64,000 nt of DNA from Toxorhynchites rutilus septentrionalis (GCF_029784135.1 NC_073746.1:105857661-105921660); one strand, 5' to 3'. Numbered from the stretch's first letter, positions 11,401 through 20,025 are shown. Translations and numbers: made by a program. The notes: a model not told the origin generated them from the sequence alone.

Positions 11401-12848
11401 CGATTACACTTCAAGATTATGTCGCCTCTGTAGACATTGAAAGTAGCCAGATAATGTTGAAAGGAGGTTTAACGTGTACATACACACATGGACGTTGTTT
11501 GGACGCTGAAGAAGGCTATCTAACTTGGGACATCGACATGAACCGTAGATGTGAAGAAAGCGAGTTTGAAGTTATTTTTGAAGGAGTTGTCAACAAAACA
11601 ACGAATAACCAAATGAAAACCATTGGAGAGGTTGTAGTGTACAGCACAATATCGGAACGACATTTATTTTCGATAAAAACTACAGCAAGGACATATATAT
11701 GTGGACACGTTGGGTTTAAAACAGACCATCCCAGAATATTAGTTTTGGAGTTATCCAACATGAGATCGCCATTTGTTAGAAAACCTACGTCAGGTTCAAA
11801 TAATGATCTATTTACTTACTTCAATTCGAAAATAACATTCGTCGAAAACTACATTGGTCAGAAATTAGACGACGTATACAATTCGGTTATGACAGAGATG
11901 TGCAAACTAGATAAGGCTCTACTGGAAACTAAATTGACATTAGCAAGAATCAATCCAACGGAGTTTGTATCGAGCATAATGAAGAGGTCAGGATATACAG
12001 CAGTTGTTGCTGGGGAAGTGCTTCATGTTATTGAATGCAAACCAGTATTTGTTACGCCAAGATCCGAAGCGCGATGCTTCCAAGAAATTCCAGTTGAATT
12101 TAACAACAGGTCGATGTTTTTGGCACCTGTGACAAGAATACTCCAGAACCGCGGGATTGAAATAGATTGCACACCTTTAATACCAGCAAAATTCATGTTC
12201 GGAGGAAAATGGTATACAACTGATGGACGATTACGTGAAACAACTCCACCAGAGAAATTAGTGTCGGACATAGTTACAACATGGTCCTACACACCTCTTC
12301 CAAATCTAATGCAAAGTGGTGTCTATGATGCAGACAATCTTAAAAAGATGAGGGATATGATTTATGAACAAGGAGATCGTAGAGTGGCAACGAATGTAAT
12401 ACACAAGGTGCTGATTGGACAACGACCCAATGATCAAGGATTCAACTTCGGAGCCTTAGTATCTGGAGATGTAATCGACGATGCAATAACAAGGTATTGG
12501 ATGCGGCTTATGTCTTGGTCTACATGGCTCGGAAACATCACATCAACGGCGATTGGTCTATATATGATGGGCAGGATGATAAAGTTTATCGTCGATACAA
12601 TCATGCACGGCAGAATTCTATACGACATATATGGATTCGGCTGGCAATTGATGGCATCTTGCTGGGATTCACTCACAACGTTTCTTTCTCACCGGAATGC
12701 AGTACGACATTTACGTGAAACATCAATCAATTCAAGGAAGACTGAACCATCTGATGACATCAATATTGCTACGACTAGGGAGACGGCAATACCTATGGAA
12801 GATACGACAACACAACCCATTTGTGGACGAATTTTACCAAGAGTATAA
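5496..12848 (+). CDS. BEL/Pao Gag-Pol-Env-like polyprotein
   Basis: A single 2450-residue ORF without stops. Domains in order: a PHD-type zinc finger with full C4HC3 ligands (C12, C15, C27, C30, H35, C38, C53, C56); a short coiled stretch to about 90; the BEL gag region (about 130-300); zinc knuckles starting at C325 and C358; a retropepsin-like protease with DTGSS at D448; reverse transcriptase with YVDD (D854, D855); RNase H with D1039, E1082 and D1112; an integrase zinc motif H1344-H1349-C1379-C1382; the integrase core D1415, D1477, E1527; a C-terminal pol domain about 1610-1700; then an envelope-like segment from M1795 to the end. All catalytic residues looked for are present. The first ATG after the leader is taken as the start because it places the zinc finger immediately after it. 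The encoded protein would make the particle, copy the RNA to DNA and integrate it. How the env part is released is not visible. Confidence 0.95.
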   Translation: MIRFVENQNGNCRLCSEPDHKQDMVECDDCDRWFHIGCVNLTVAPTAEEKWICPKCVQIQQRLASLEISARKKDEQIKQQLDAMDKLMATMKGQCSTSSSGQVTNQPTDRSFTQTVSMSSDWTIYLKRQSLTTLPRFSGASKDWPKFKKTFHDTTAEGGFSNLENLNRLEQVLKGDAYKTVQQLMINSENVPKIIEKLEECFGRKDLVYKELLNDLRRIKKDSRTVVPDISDALDNMVVNMEALGQKEYLRDHRLIEEIIEKLPYTIQVKWVEVIQSNTSIPTLNDLNKWLLPHSRIARMMQKSNNSVSTTERKPRVNVHQTMKCALCSASHRLFQCKNFKQMKTLERREFLAKKGICFKCLNSNDHIMRNCSMKGICGIDGCNKEHNRLLHQRSEYKRNQDTAADVRRGPEETTNIHRQRKEHLYYQIVPITVQNGERMIDTYAFLDTGSSVTLLDERMANMLELEGKVDPLTLKWTQDCLKSCSSKRVKFWIKGIGKPVMARTMHDLNLPIQTVDMEQIAKNYPYLKDIPLQDYKEAQPTLLIGLDNSELLSAIKTVKGNGPMAVKTRLGWVIYGKEYNINRQDYTMVIQEEQEMSKMMQRYFSIDDFGVKLVEKLPRSPEEERAQQILDNTIKLKDNRYEVGLLWKTKDVQFPDSYHTALRRLVIMENKLKQDEKLKDWAINTFADYVKKGYARKLAHSELINAVPRTYYLPHFIVHNQNKIPPKPRLVFDAASKINGVSFNSNLLSGPDATTSLVGVLLRFREGRIAVCGDIQEMFHQVKIKPEDQHAQRFLWRDCENNREPDVYIMEVMIFGSTCSPSCAQAVKNKNAAAFMESKPKAALAIEKQHYVDDYLDSFTNIREATAITKDVIDIHQHGGFFIRNFISNSKELLSNLSSDRIQSTDIKVIEDKDSCAEKVLGVYWNTKLDLIGYRLSLKKLSNEVRQTLRLPTKREVLAFVMSLYDPLGLISNYTIMGKILLQELHKDELDWDDEVPKHLSKQWQNWLAKIQQASNVKIPRCIIPDGAGKLELHTFVDASERAYAAVIYLRCIANGSVYIRLLAAKAKVGPIHQLSIPKMELQAALLGTRLTNTIQNEQRIKIDSITYWTDSENVLSWLQPKNRRYKIFVTHRVAEVLDTTNIQQWRYIPSELNPADEATKDFKGQSIWTKGPQFLKKPVIEYPNRKIKESTEELRQVVGLHQTSSIFIGIKRYSSWNVLIHHVCVVKKYVDWLQYKKNQRLNIQSNFNRNITYEDRKIAERVVFRKIQMTHFAKEIHDIELNGYVDIRNKQLSAVTPILDEYNVMRVGGRLENATKLQMNTIHPVILPAEDHGTRLIVAEYHQKYFHRSDNVVLGALQLRYYIPHMRTVLNKIKTDCSKCIIMKAKPLPPQMAPLPAARVDLYAHPFTNTGVDYFGPFEVLVRRSIEKRWGVLFTCMTTRAVHIEMAEKLDTDHFLMCFKNFQNRRGKIKHVYSDNGTNFVGAEKQLNKLIHEIDERMSKSEAVKLKIEWTFNPPASPHFGGVWERLIRTIKDNLYYMIGCSRTPYPETLRAALIQVEFILNCRPLTHIPCNNDVEEALTPFHFLIGRAGEYVPPQNLDSNNLTRVQWELVNHYSQQFWDRFKKQYIPTLISRQKWTHKVQPIEIDDIVLITDSTIRWGLWLRGRVTGVIKGKDGQVRTAFVKTPKGTFKRAAHKLAVLNIRKDAALKDITSKEVNKMNTSFTALHQVIERNSSVNCEKFEPKKKKRRINPCTTTVLTAETSKVLVQSDYSQKGESRRKIRWKSDTVNRLTLMQLLIAAMLFVGCSVLGSTSHGLIAYDCANADVNMTSYSLLDVASCLPPTTNLTTTELRIQMLQRNSKIQTKVFQCKVIIKRSIRHCGMHSHTSDYQHGFAYIVKEFSSEECRKAHYSGAVTLADNTVIQELNLNSTNRGQVLVVGSITGSSCSGGVYKTPLYTWTNALVYYEYTITLQDYVASVDIESSQIMLKGGLTCTYTHGRCLDAEEGYLTWDIDMNRRCEESEFEVIFEGVVNKTTNNQMKTIGEVVVYSTISERHLFSIKTTARTYICGHVGFKTDHPRILVLELSNMRSPFVRKPTSGSNNDLFTYFNSKITFVENYIGQKLDDVYNSVMTEMCKLDKALLETKLTLARINPTEFVSSIMKRSGYTAVVAGEVLHVIECKPVFVTPRSEARCFQEIPVEFNNRSMFLAPVTRILQNRGIEIDCTPLIPAKFMFGGKWYTTDGRLRETTPPEKLVSDIVTTWSYTPLPNLMQSGVYDADNLKKMRDMIYEQGDRRVATNVIHKVLIGQRPNDQGFNFGALVSGDVIDDAITRYWMRLMSWSTWLGNITSTAIGLYMMGRMIKFIVDTIMHGRILYDIYGFGWQLMASCWDSLTTFLSHRNAVRHLRETSINSRKTEPSDDINIATTRETAIPMEDTTTQPICGRILPRV
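10878..12848 (+). other. Envelope-like glycoprotein segment of the BEL/Pao ORF
   Basis: Residues about 1795-2450 are unlike ordinary BEL pol. They start with a methionine and a hydrophobic signal-peptide-like run (1797-1812). A cysteine-rich ectodomain of over 500 residues follows, with N-glycosylation motifs (for example NMT at 1828 and NLT at 1846). A hydrophobic stretch around 2340-2370 could anchor it in a membrane, and an 80-residue tail follows. A basic cluster lies just upstream of M1795. The layout is that of a viral type I glycoprotein. Its start region and cysteine pattern recall the chuvirus-type glycoprotein reported in mosquito BEL elements; phlebovirus-type env proteins of other BEL lineages are the alternative. 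The frame is continuous with pol, so subgenomic splicing or proteolysis would be needed. Confidence 0.65.
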
Positions 12849-12983
12849 ATAATGTGAATTAGTGAATTAAAATAATTAAAAGTGAATTAGATAATAGCTA
12901 ACAAAAATTTATAAAAAAAAAACAACTGAATACTTATACAATTGCTAATTCTTTGAAGTGTAAATTCGAGCAGGTAGATTTAC

Positions 12984-12994
12984 GGAAGGGGAAA
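12984..12994 (+). other. Polypurine tract
   Basis: GGAAGGGGAAA abuts the 3' LTR, where plus-strand DNA synthesis is expected to be primed. Confidence 0.85.
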
Positions 12995-13852
12995 TGTAAG
13001 AAATCGAAAGAATTTAGCAATTTAATTTCAATATCGTAAACGATCGAAAGAAGGACAGAAGAAAAACACTATACGATAAGAGCGAACCGTGTGTAAGATC
13101 CTAAAATAACAATCCTATCGGGAGCGGGTGCAATAAAACCTGGTGCAATAAAACCTAGTAGAAAGGAAAGGAACCGAAAACAATCGCACACATTTCTTAT
13201 CGCGTTAGGCTCCGTTGCTCTTAGAATGCAGTTATGGATATCGTATGTTTTGAAATACAGATAGCGATAGGTAAAGGACTTGTATGAAAAGAAGCAAGGA
13301 CGTTTATAGTCTTCTCTTTCTTTCGCACGTTAGACTTAAATTTAGGGTAGATTTAGGATAAACTAAAATTATATAAAAACCCAAGGTTCTCTGAATAAAG
13401 CAAGTAGTCTTTGGAATCGTGTCTTACGATTAAGTAGTCCGAAACCACCTCCATTGAATCGACTGACGAGAGTTCTTCAGATTCAAGTCTTCCAACGTTC
13501 GCAGCAATAGTTGTATAATTTGCGCTCGGAGTTCGTGAAGATCTTGTACTCGTTGATCCTCCCGCTTAGTTGATGTTCGATATTTTGATCAGCTCCCGTT
13601 CGTTGCTCGTTCCGTACGGAATTAGTGCGAAGGCAGTCAGTTCAATTTATTGAAAGGAATAAGTCTGATTAGCTTCCGTTCGTGGCTCGTTCCGTAGGGA
13701 ATTAGTGCGAAGGCAGACAATTCAGTTTATTCCAGGAATAGGTTATTTCTCGTGACGCTTTTCTTCTACTTCAACTTTGTAAATTGCCAATCCAGACTCA
13801 GAAAGGTTGATTCCTTCGCTCAACCGAGTTTGCGTATTGGGCAACTTTTACA
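12995..13852 (+). repeat. 3' LTR of the BEL/Pao element
   Basis: 858 bp, the same length as the 5' LTR and identical by eye except 13371 (A instead of G). It is followed by the right-hand ATAGG duplication. Confidence 0.97.
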
Positions 13853-13857
13853 ATAGG

Positions 13858-14150
13858 GGTTGAGATTTTTCAATTGTTCGATAGTTAATTACATGATATA
13901 TATTATTTTATTCAAGGTGAAAAATTTTTATAGAGTGCCGCAATGTTTTGATGTAAAAATCTCATCAATCCGTCATGAAATGACTGAGCAATAAGCGTTT
14001 AAAATTGGACATTTTTCACGAAGCGAACGATATTCGTTTTTCAATTTGTACCCCAATATGTTCCCGAAAGACGTAATCCTACGTCAAAAAGATTATTTAG
14101 CTCGGAAATACAGATTTCATGTGGCAACATTGGTTGTAATACATATTCAG
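13858..14150. other. Unrecognised sequence right of the BEL/Pao element
   Basis: AT-rich, with a short palindromic motif GACGTAATCCTACGTC near 14070 that recurs in variant form near 27570. No gene seen. Confidence 0.4.
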
Positions 14151-14345
14151 CCCTATTCTGTATTTCGACGGATTGCCATTTCGTTCGAGTAATAATTTCG
14201 CTTTCCCTGTTTCGAACGTTTTGCCCATTTAATGTTCGAAGAGAAACAGATCGAACGAAATGCAAAAACAACTGAATGAAATACAGAATAGAATTTTATC
14301 AAGTCGTTCGAAATATTCTGAATTGATCAAAATACAGAATAGGGG
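14151..14345. mobile_element. Small MITE-like inverted repeat
   Basis: CCCTATTCTGTATTT at 14151 is mirrored by AAATACAGAATAGGGG ending at 14345. A further imperfect copy of the end motif lies inside near 14279. No clear target duplication could be read, so the superfamily is open. Confidence 0.6.
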
Positions 14346-15127
14346 TGATTGAGTATGAATTACGCGAGTTCAGGAGAGTCGATCCTTTGAATTGAACACG
14401 TATTTAAAAAGTGTAAGATAATAATTCGTTCTTTAATATTTAGAATTAGGAGCCTATCACCCTTGTTAGGAGCGATAGGCAAGAACAAAAATTTAGTTTA
14501 GACTCATTAGAGTGTCCCTCTCCACGGAAATCTTTAGTAAAAGGCGAAAGATTTATTCGACAATTGAAGAGAGACCAGAGTACCGATTCAATGCTCCCGC
14601 TAGCAAGGTCCATCTAATCGGATATGTTACCATAGCGATGTGTAGAGGCAGTCTTCGCAAGCAAACCGTGCCAAACACAAAAAACGTTATGGATAGGAGC
14701 AAAAATGATGCGATAATAGTGTGACGTACTCTGTGGTGCCCATTATATCCGAGCACAAAAAGGAAGCGAAAACGTATGGTAGCGTGAGCGAAACGTTTTC
14801 CCTCATGCTTCTCGATTGTCTCTCTCACTCTCTTTTTCGTTCATCACACTGACTGCTGTTCTTGCTATTCATCTTGACGGCATTAAACTTCGTGCTTCGA
14901 GTTTGCTAAGCGTGCAAATTTCCAGGGGGAATGAACACTTTTAAAGTTAAAATTATGAATGAAAATTTACATTTCTGTACCTAATATGTATTCTATGAGA
15001 TAGAGTAACGCGTTTATTCGCAAATTGTACACGAACAAATATTACACGAATACTGTATCTGATGATGATCTAATATTATAGAGGTGAGTTATAGAAACAT
15101 TAATAAATGTATTGCCAAATGGTTGGG
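14346..15127. other. Intergenic, no gene recognised
   Basis: Roughly 780 bases. The open frames on both strands near 14510-14830 overlap each other and lack any known domain. Confidence 0.4.
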
Positions 15128-15130
15128 TAA

Positions 15131-15716
15131 GGCCACGGTGATACTGCCTGCAGCATCTTACGGAAATAAGGCTGCACGAAACGCATATAATCGTGAGAAG
15201 TAAACAACCACATAGAATTGTATTGGTGTAGTTACATTGCTTCCCACTTGCTTCGTTCGAATTCGTCAGCTACCCTAAGGCGGCGGTGACACTGGATGCA
15301 GAAAAGTGGTCGTACGAATTGTATGCAATAGTGAAGCTAAACAACCACATTGAGTTGTATTGGTGTGGTTACATTGCTTTCCCCTTGCTTCGTTCGTATT
15401 CGTCAGCTTCTATCGAACAAAATTGTTTGTTTCTATTCGTACAATCAAATTTTCGTGCGTACTCCTATCCAAAGTAACCTTAGCCTAAGGGTAAGGTTAC
15501 ATTGGCTCGGAGTACGCACGAAAGCTTGATTGTGCGATGAGTGACGAAAAGAAACAAACAATTTTGTTCGAAAGAAGCTGACGAATACGAACGGAGCAAG
15601 TGGGATGCAATGTAACCGCATCAATACAATTCTATGTGGTTGTTTACTTCTCACGATTGTATGCGTTTCGTGCAGCCTTATTTTCGTAAGAAGCTGCAGG
15701 CAGTATAACCGTGGCC
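15131..15716. mobile_element. Foldback MITE with TAA duplication and an internal duplicate arm
   Basis: The ends GGCCACGGTGATACTGCCTG and the complement of CAGGCAGTATAACCGTGGCC form inverted arms nearly identical over about 100 bp. TAA flanks both sides (15128-15130 and 15717-15719), as in PIF/Harbinger-type elements. From about 15281 a second, diverged left end (GGCGGCGGTGACACTG) restarts the arm, so two left arms face one right arm. The centre, around 15480, is a long palindrome. No transposase is present. Confidence 0.85.
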
Positions 15717-15719
15717 TAA

Positions 15720-17195
15720 GAGTCGTGTCAGGACGCCAATTTGTTACAAATTCTGAACAAAACATCGTGAATATGTACATCATCTTATTTGTGTGAGTTA
15801 TTTTGTGTATGAAATTGAGTTGTAAAAAGTCTTCCTTTTGACAACAATTACACAGTATTTAGAGGCGAAAATAACATTTTTTCCCTACACTGTTTCACAA
15901 CACTGCTAGGTGTTTTAGGTCGCCTAGCAAGTTTGTGTCTGAACCAGTGCTTGGAAATATCTGTATCACATCAATCTTTTCAGCTGAATTTCCGACCGCA
16001 TTCGATCATTATACCATTGCATTCGGGATACCGAAAATGAACCAACGCCAAACCTCACAATCACAACAAGCTCCGCACAGTTGATTCATCCAGTTTTGTT
16101 TATTCTCTATTTCGTTCTGTTCTGCGTTCACGGAATGTGAATAAAAGAAAATATCATTAGTTTTGTCATTCATTGATATTAATATACCAGTTCATTCACT
16201 ATCAACATCGTTCTCGGACACTGACGAAACGGAGAAATTCGTTGTGGAAGATAACGAAGTACAGAATGCTCATAATAGTGACAAGAAATTAAATTGTTCA
16301 AGCATACAAGGTTTCCGTCTCAGTTAAAATGCTTTCATTTTACATAGTGAATATGCAATTCCAATTCCACTTGTCAGAAATGCTTCAAAAGACTCCAATT
16401 CCGATGTAAAAAAATACTGTCTTGACTCAAATTTCAAACATTTAATTTTTGACTCAAATTCCGAACACACGAACATAAAATGGTGGTGTCCAAGACACGA
16501 CAGCAATGCGAATATTTCGAGCTTCCTTTTGCAAACGGATCAAACTATGCTATAGGATTAGCGGATGAAAATGCCAACATCCAGCTTTGGCTGACTCGAA
16601 TCGATTGTGCAGAATGCCTCCTCGCCGTCCAAGCCTATGCAATCCTTAGCTGTGAGTGTGCATGCAGATCTTGCTATTTTTTTGGCATTTCCTCTTGCGC
16701 CACCGATTTGCGTTGTCCTTTCGGAGTAGCTTTAAAAATAACTGAATAAGCAACTCAATGAGAAAATCACATACATATCGGGATATTGAAAATGAACAGT
16801 CACAACATTCCTGACCATTCAATGGCAATGAATAAATGTGAATGAATTCTCATGACTCGAGCTTTAAGGAAAGCTCAAATAGCACAGTAGGAATATGAAT
16901 AAACACAGTTGTAAACTTGTTTGTCGTCGAATGAATGACAGCAGCATCGACAAGCAAAATAAACGCGTTACAACTATATTTTCAATATTACTTAACAAGC
17001 TCAATATTTCTAAGCCCAGATTCTGAACCTTCCCTAAAACATGACGACAGACTCCCAAGATAAAGCAGCGAAGGGGTCGTTTCATTATCTCTTTAATCAC
17101 GAAGGGAAATACACAAAATATTTTTGTTCAACTTGAATAAAATCGACAAAGTGTGTACTCGATTGGAAAACGTTCCGTTCTGGTCGCGTGATGTG
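15720..17195. other. Intergenic, no gene recognised
   Basis: About 1.5 kb of AT-rich sequence. Short frames (for example 16480-16749) have no recognisable domain and no splice context that I could support. Confidence 0.4.
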
Positions 17196-17461
17196 TAGGG
17201 GAAATGGGGGTAAGACGGGCATGTTAAGAAGGACTTCAATTGTATCTTTGGAAACTCATGGTTTCCAAAACTTAAAAGCAGTTTCTTACAGTTCAATATA
17301 CTGGTTTTCGAAATAATTGGCCAAATGTTTAATAAAAATGTGTTTTCCATGTTTTTTACTGAAATCAAAACAAGCCGAAAAGTAGAACATTTTTATCAAT
17401 GTGGATATAATGGACATGTAGTGGGGGGATATGAACAGGTTAAGGTGAAGGTGGAAGCTCA

Positions 17462-17731
17462 ATGCACAATGGCGCTCATTTCTTTCATCTGTCTTCCTCA
17501 CCCCTCGTCCGAAAATCAATGATTTTGCGAAACAGTGTGAAGAAAATGATCGTTTTCGCACACTTCCCATCAAGTAGTATCAACCAAACTCTAATCGATT
17601 ACTCACAAGATATTAAATTTTCATCTGCTGTCGCACTGTATAGTGAAAAACGTCGGAAAACTCGAGCTAGTGCTGTGAAAGTTGAATTTTCATTTTTCAA
17701 TCTTTGGCAATGGTTTTGTTTGTATTGGTGA
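17462..17731 (+). CDS. Unrecognised short ORF in TTAA element copy 1
   Basis: 89 codons. Not a family I recognise. Its interest is that the copy 2 frame (52970-53254, minus) encodes a protein with long identical blocks, for example INQTLIDYSQDIKFSSA and LYSEKRRKTRASA. Both frames stop after the same QWFCLYW end. Conservation could simply reflect the recent common origin of the two copies. No domain, signal peptide or zinc motif is visible; the middle is basic. It lies about 290 bases upstream of the second conserved frame on the same strand. Confidence 0.25.
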   Translation: MHNGAHFFHLSSSPLVRKSMILRNSVKKMIVFAHFPSSSINQTLIDYSQDIKFSSAVALYSEKRRKTRASAVKVEFSFFNLWQWFCLYW

Positions 17732-18022
17732 AAGCATCGTTATTTTTCCGACACTGATGCCAGACAACATCATCGAAACAGCTATAAAAACTACTCAATA
17801 AAATGTTATTCCTAATTCATAGCGTTTTATGTCATGAAAATCAATAGAATAAAATTGTGTTGATATCAATACAATTATTATTTTTACGTTTAATGGGTCT
17901 ATAATGTAAATTTTAGCAACTTTAACGTTGGGTAAGGAAATTGTATTGCAGAGCTCCGAACACTGCCACGGCTGCATATGCTTTTAAAAATAGTAAAGGG
18001 AAAAGTATTACATTCAATCAAA

Positions 18023-18370
18023 ATGCGTCGGCCAACGAAGAGAAGGGTTAAGGCTCTCCAACGTGAATATGTGAAAACAATACGATCAACAAAGGAAAAT
18101 ATTGAGGAATTATCAACATCGAGTTACTATGCGGAAGAACTTGTTAATATCAAAAGAGCCCCAATTCGCATGTGTTATAAATTTGCTCATGTTACGCTCG
18201 CGTATATTCAGGATTTTACCTCAAATGCAAATGCACCTTCTATATATATTTCTAATTGCTTTGTTCACCGGAACACATCGTTCATACATTTCACTTTAGT
18301 ATTGAATTGTTATTTTTTTTGCAAATGTATTCAAAGACTCGTGTCAATGAAGCGCCACACAGTCTCATAA
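18023..18370 (+). CDS. Unrecognised basic ORF in TTAA element copy 1
   Basis: Reading from the ATG at 18023 gives about 115 codons beginning MRRPTKRRVKALQREY, very basic at the N-terminus. The equivalent frame in copy 2 (52678-52367, minus) begins MPRPTKRRVKALQREY and stays closely similar for about 75 residues before diverging. The nucleotide match over this part is roughly nine in ten by eye. The family is unknown to me. It could be a remnant of a DNA-binding protein, or a captured host fragment. The frame track upstream to 17978 is not shared and was not used. Confidence 0.3.
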   Translation: MRRPTKRRVKALQREYVKTIRSTKENIEELSTSSYYAEELVNIKRAPIRMCYKFAHVTLAYIQDFTSNANAPSIYISNCFVHRNTSFIHFTLVLNCYFFCKCIQRLVSMKRHTVS

Positions 18371-19060
18371 GTGAATTGATCTATTTACGTGGGCTTTGCT
18401 CTTCTCTCACAAACACTATTACCCCATTTTTACACGTGGGTTTACCTATACTACTACAATGGCTAGCTTCCACCTTCACCTTTATAATATACGAAACGTA
18501 GAAGTTTATCGCTCGCGAGAGAAATAATTTCGCTCCCTCTCAGTGTTTGTGTTTCTAGTAATTGAAATAGAAAAAAAAGAGAAAGCAATATAAAAAAGAG
18601 TTGAATATTATTCCCTTTACTTTCTATCATGCATTGGATGTAATTATGGATGTGACTGTCCATTTCAACCCCACCAGTGGAATTATTTCAAAAATTAAAA
18701 ATTTATCACTTACATATGAATTTACTCTTCTGTACATACCTAATATCGCTTCTCTGTCAACTCATTAACCGAAATATAACCATCAGCGAATTCGATTTTG
18801 AAATTAAACCACTCAAAATGCTTAATATCGAAGCCGCAAAAACTACACCCACACGCGGAATTATGTTTAATTTTCGGTTTTTGTTTCCCTATTCCACTTT
18901 GATTCAGTATTCATTATCATAGGATGGTTTAAATATTACAGAATAGCATGTAGATGAAGTTCTTATCAACAGAATTTTTAAATTCACAATACAACTATAC
19001 ACATCAACGACTTGTCCATTATACCCCCACTGTCCGTCTTACCCGCGGTTCCCCTATGTG

Positions 19061-19503
19061 CCAAGGTGCCTAGAAATATATCCTAAGGTGAGGCCGTTTC
19101 GTCACTAAGTTGGTTAGGGGAGCGGTATATGAAAACAGTACGGAAGAAAGCAGAAGGGGAATTATTTGCTTGAAGCGTGATAGAGACAGACTGATCAGGA
19201 ACGAGCTTCGGCACTAGCGTATTGTGTTTTGTTTACAAACAAAACACAGTAGACTTTCAAGATGGCTGAAGAGTGGTTTTAGCAAGTTGGCCCACCTTAG
19301 GATATACTTCTACGCGCCTTGCAGTACGGAAGAAAGCAGAAGGGGAATTATTTGCTTGAAGCGTGAAAGAGACAGACAGTTTACGAGCGAGCTTGAGCAC
19401 AAGTGTATTGTGTTTTGTTTACAAACAAAACACAGTAGACTTCCAAGATGGCTGAATAGTGGTTTTAGCAAGTTGGCCCACCTTAGAATATACTTCTACA
19501 CCC
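19061..19503. repeat. MITE-like element with a partial tandem duplication
   Basis: The left end AAGGTGCCTAGAAATATATC is mirrored by TATACTTCTACGCGCCTT near 19303-19320. The internal block starting CAGTACGGAAGAAAGCAGAA occurs twice in tandem (about 19137-19320 and 19321-19503, roughly 183 bp each). Each block holds the perfect palindrome TGTTTTGTTTACAAACAAAACA. Confidence 0.7.
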
Positions 19504-20025
19504 AAAATTGATTTTTAGCTCATGTTTTGTCATACCGATATATGACAATAAATGAGACATAACATAACAGAAAATGTCATGACTCACAAATATCGGTAAG
19601 CATTTGTATAATATACATGGTACAGCAATATATAGCGAGATAGATATTGTTTTCCTTCATGCGCTCCTTTTTTTACTCTTAGAAACCCCTTTCCAACTTC
19701 ATTATGTAATCATGTGCAATATTATTACGTATTTGCTGAACAACTGCTGAAGCATAATTAGCCATGTGGATAGCGTCGTGTTAAATAGCTTTGCATTCCA
19801 GACGGCATTAGTTCGATTCCCATTGACGTCGTATGGACTTTATTTTTTTTTGGCACAATCCCAAATGAAATGAAAAAAGAAAACAGAGAGAGATGTCTGC
19901 TCGTATACATACAAACTATTTTTAAGCCTTTAAAACAGCTCATTATTTGCGCTAGAGAGTCATCTCTAGCGGAATGGCATCATTTCTGCCAAAGATGAAA
20001 AGTTTTCTGCCAACGCTAGTTTGGA
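19497..20025 (+). repeat. Dispersed repeat with tRNA-like core, copy 1
   Basis: Similar over its length to 36528-37113 in inverse orientation. Starts ACCCAAAATTGATTTTTAGC; the related copy ends TTTTGGGT, so short inverted ends are possible. In the middle, about 19763-19835, a tRNA-like stretch is followed by a T-run near 19842. The A-box-like GGATAGCGTCGTG and B-box-like AGTTCGATTCC are spaced as in tRNA genes. Confidence 0.6.

Larger units (their letters stand above)
4190..13852 (+). mobile_element. Complete BEL/Pao LTR retrotransposon with env-like domain
   Basis: A 9663-bp element bounded by two 858-bp LTRs that both begin TGT and end ACA. It is flanked by the perfect 5-bp duplication ATAGG at 4185-4189 and 13853-13857, the size usual for BEL/Pao. 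It carries a tRNA primer site right after the 5' LTR, a 448-bp leader with repeated stem-loops, one uninterrupted 2450-codon ORF, a short 146-bp tail and a purine tract directly before the 3' LTR. The LTRs differ at a single position by eye (4566 G versus 13371 A), so the insertion is very recent on an evolutionary scale. All parts needed for a full cycle appear present. The env-like C-terminus makes it retrovirus-like in layout. Confidence 0.97.
17444..18480 (+). mobile_element. TTAA-flanked element with conserved short ORFs, copy 1
   Basis: Inverted ends GGTGAAGGTGGAAGCT / AGCTTCCACCTTCACC. TTAA precedes the left end (17440-17443); the right flank reads TTTA, a one-base change. A second copy lies at 52254-53255 on the other strand. 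TTAA targeting is typical of piggyBac-like elements, but the terminal bases are not the usual CCC and no transposase is recognisable, so the superfamily is provisional. It sits inside the element at 17198-19054. Confidence 0.75.
17198..19054. mobile_element. TA-flanked element with GGGGTAAGACGG-type termini
   Basis: The left end GGGGAAATGGGGGTAAGACG and the complement of the right end GGGGAACCGCGGGTAAGACG form matching inverted termini, flanked by TA on both sides (17196-17197 and 19055-19056). Its core is interrupted by the TTAA-flanked element at 17444-18480. Without that insertion it is about 820 bp and encodes nothing recognisable. Probably a Tc1/mariner-like MITE. Confidence 0.7.

Noticed and set aside
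15445..15783. 112-codon minus-strand ORF
   Set aside because: It runs through the foldback MITE palindrome and out of its end, so it is an open frame of the repeat, not a gene.
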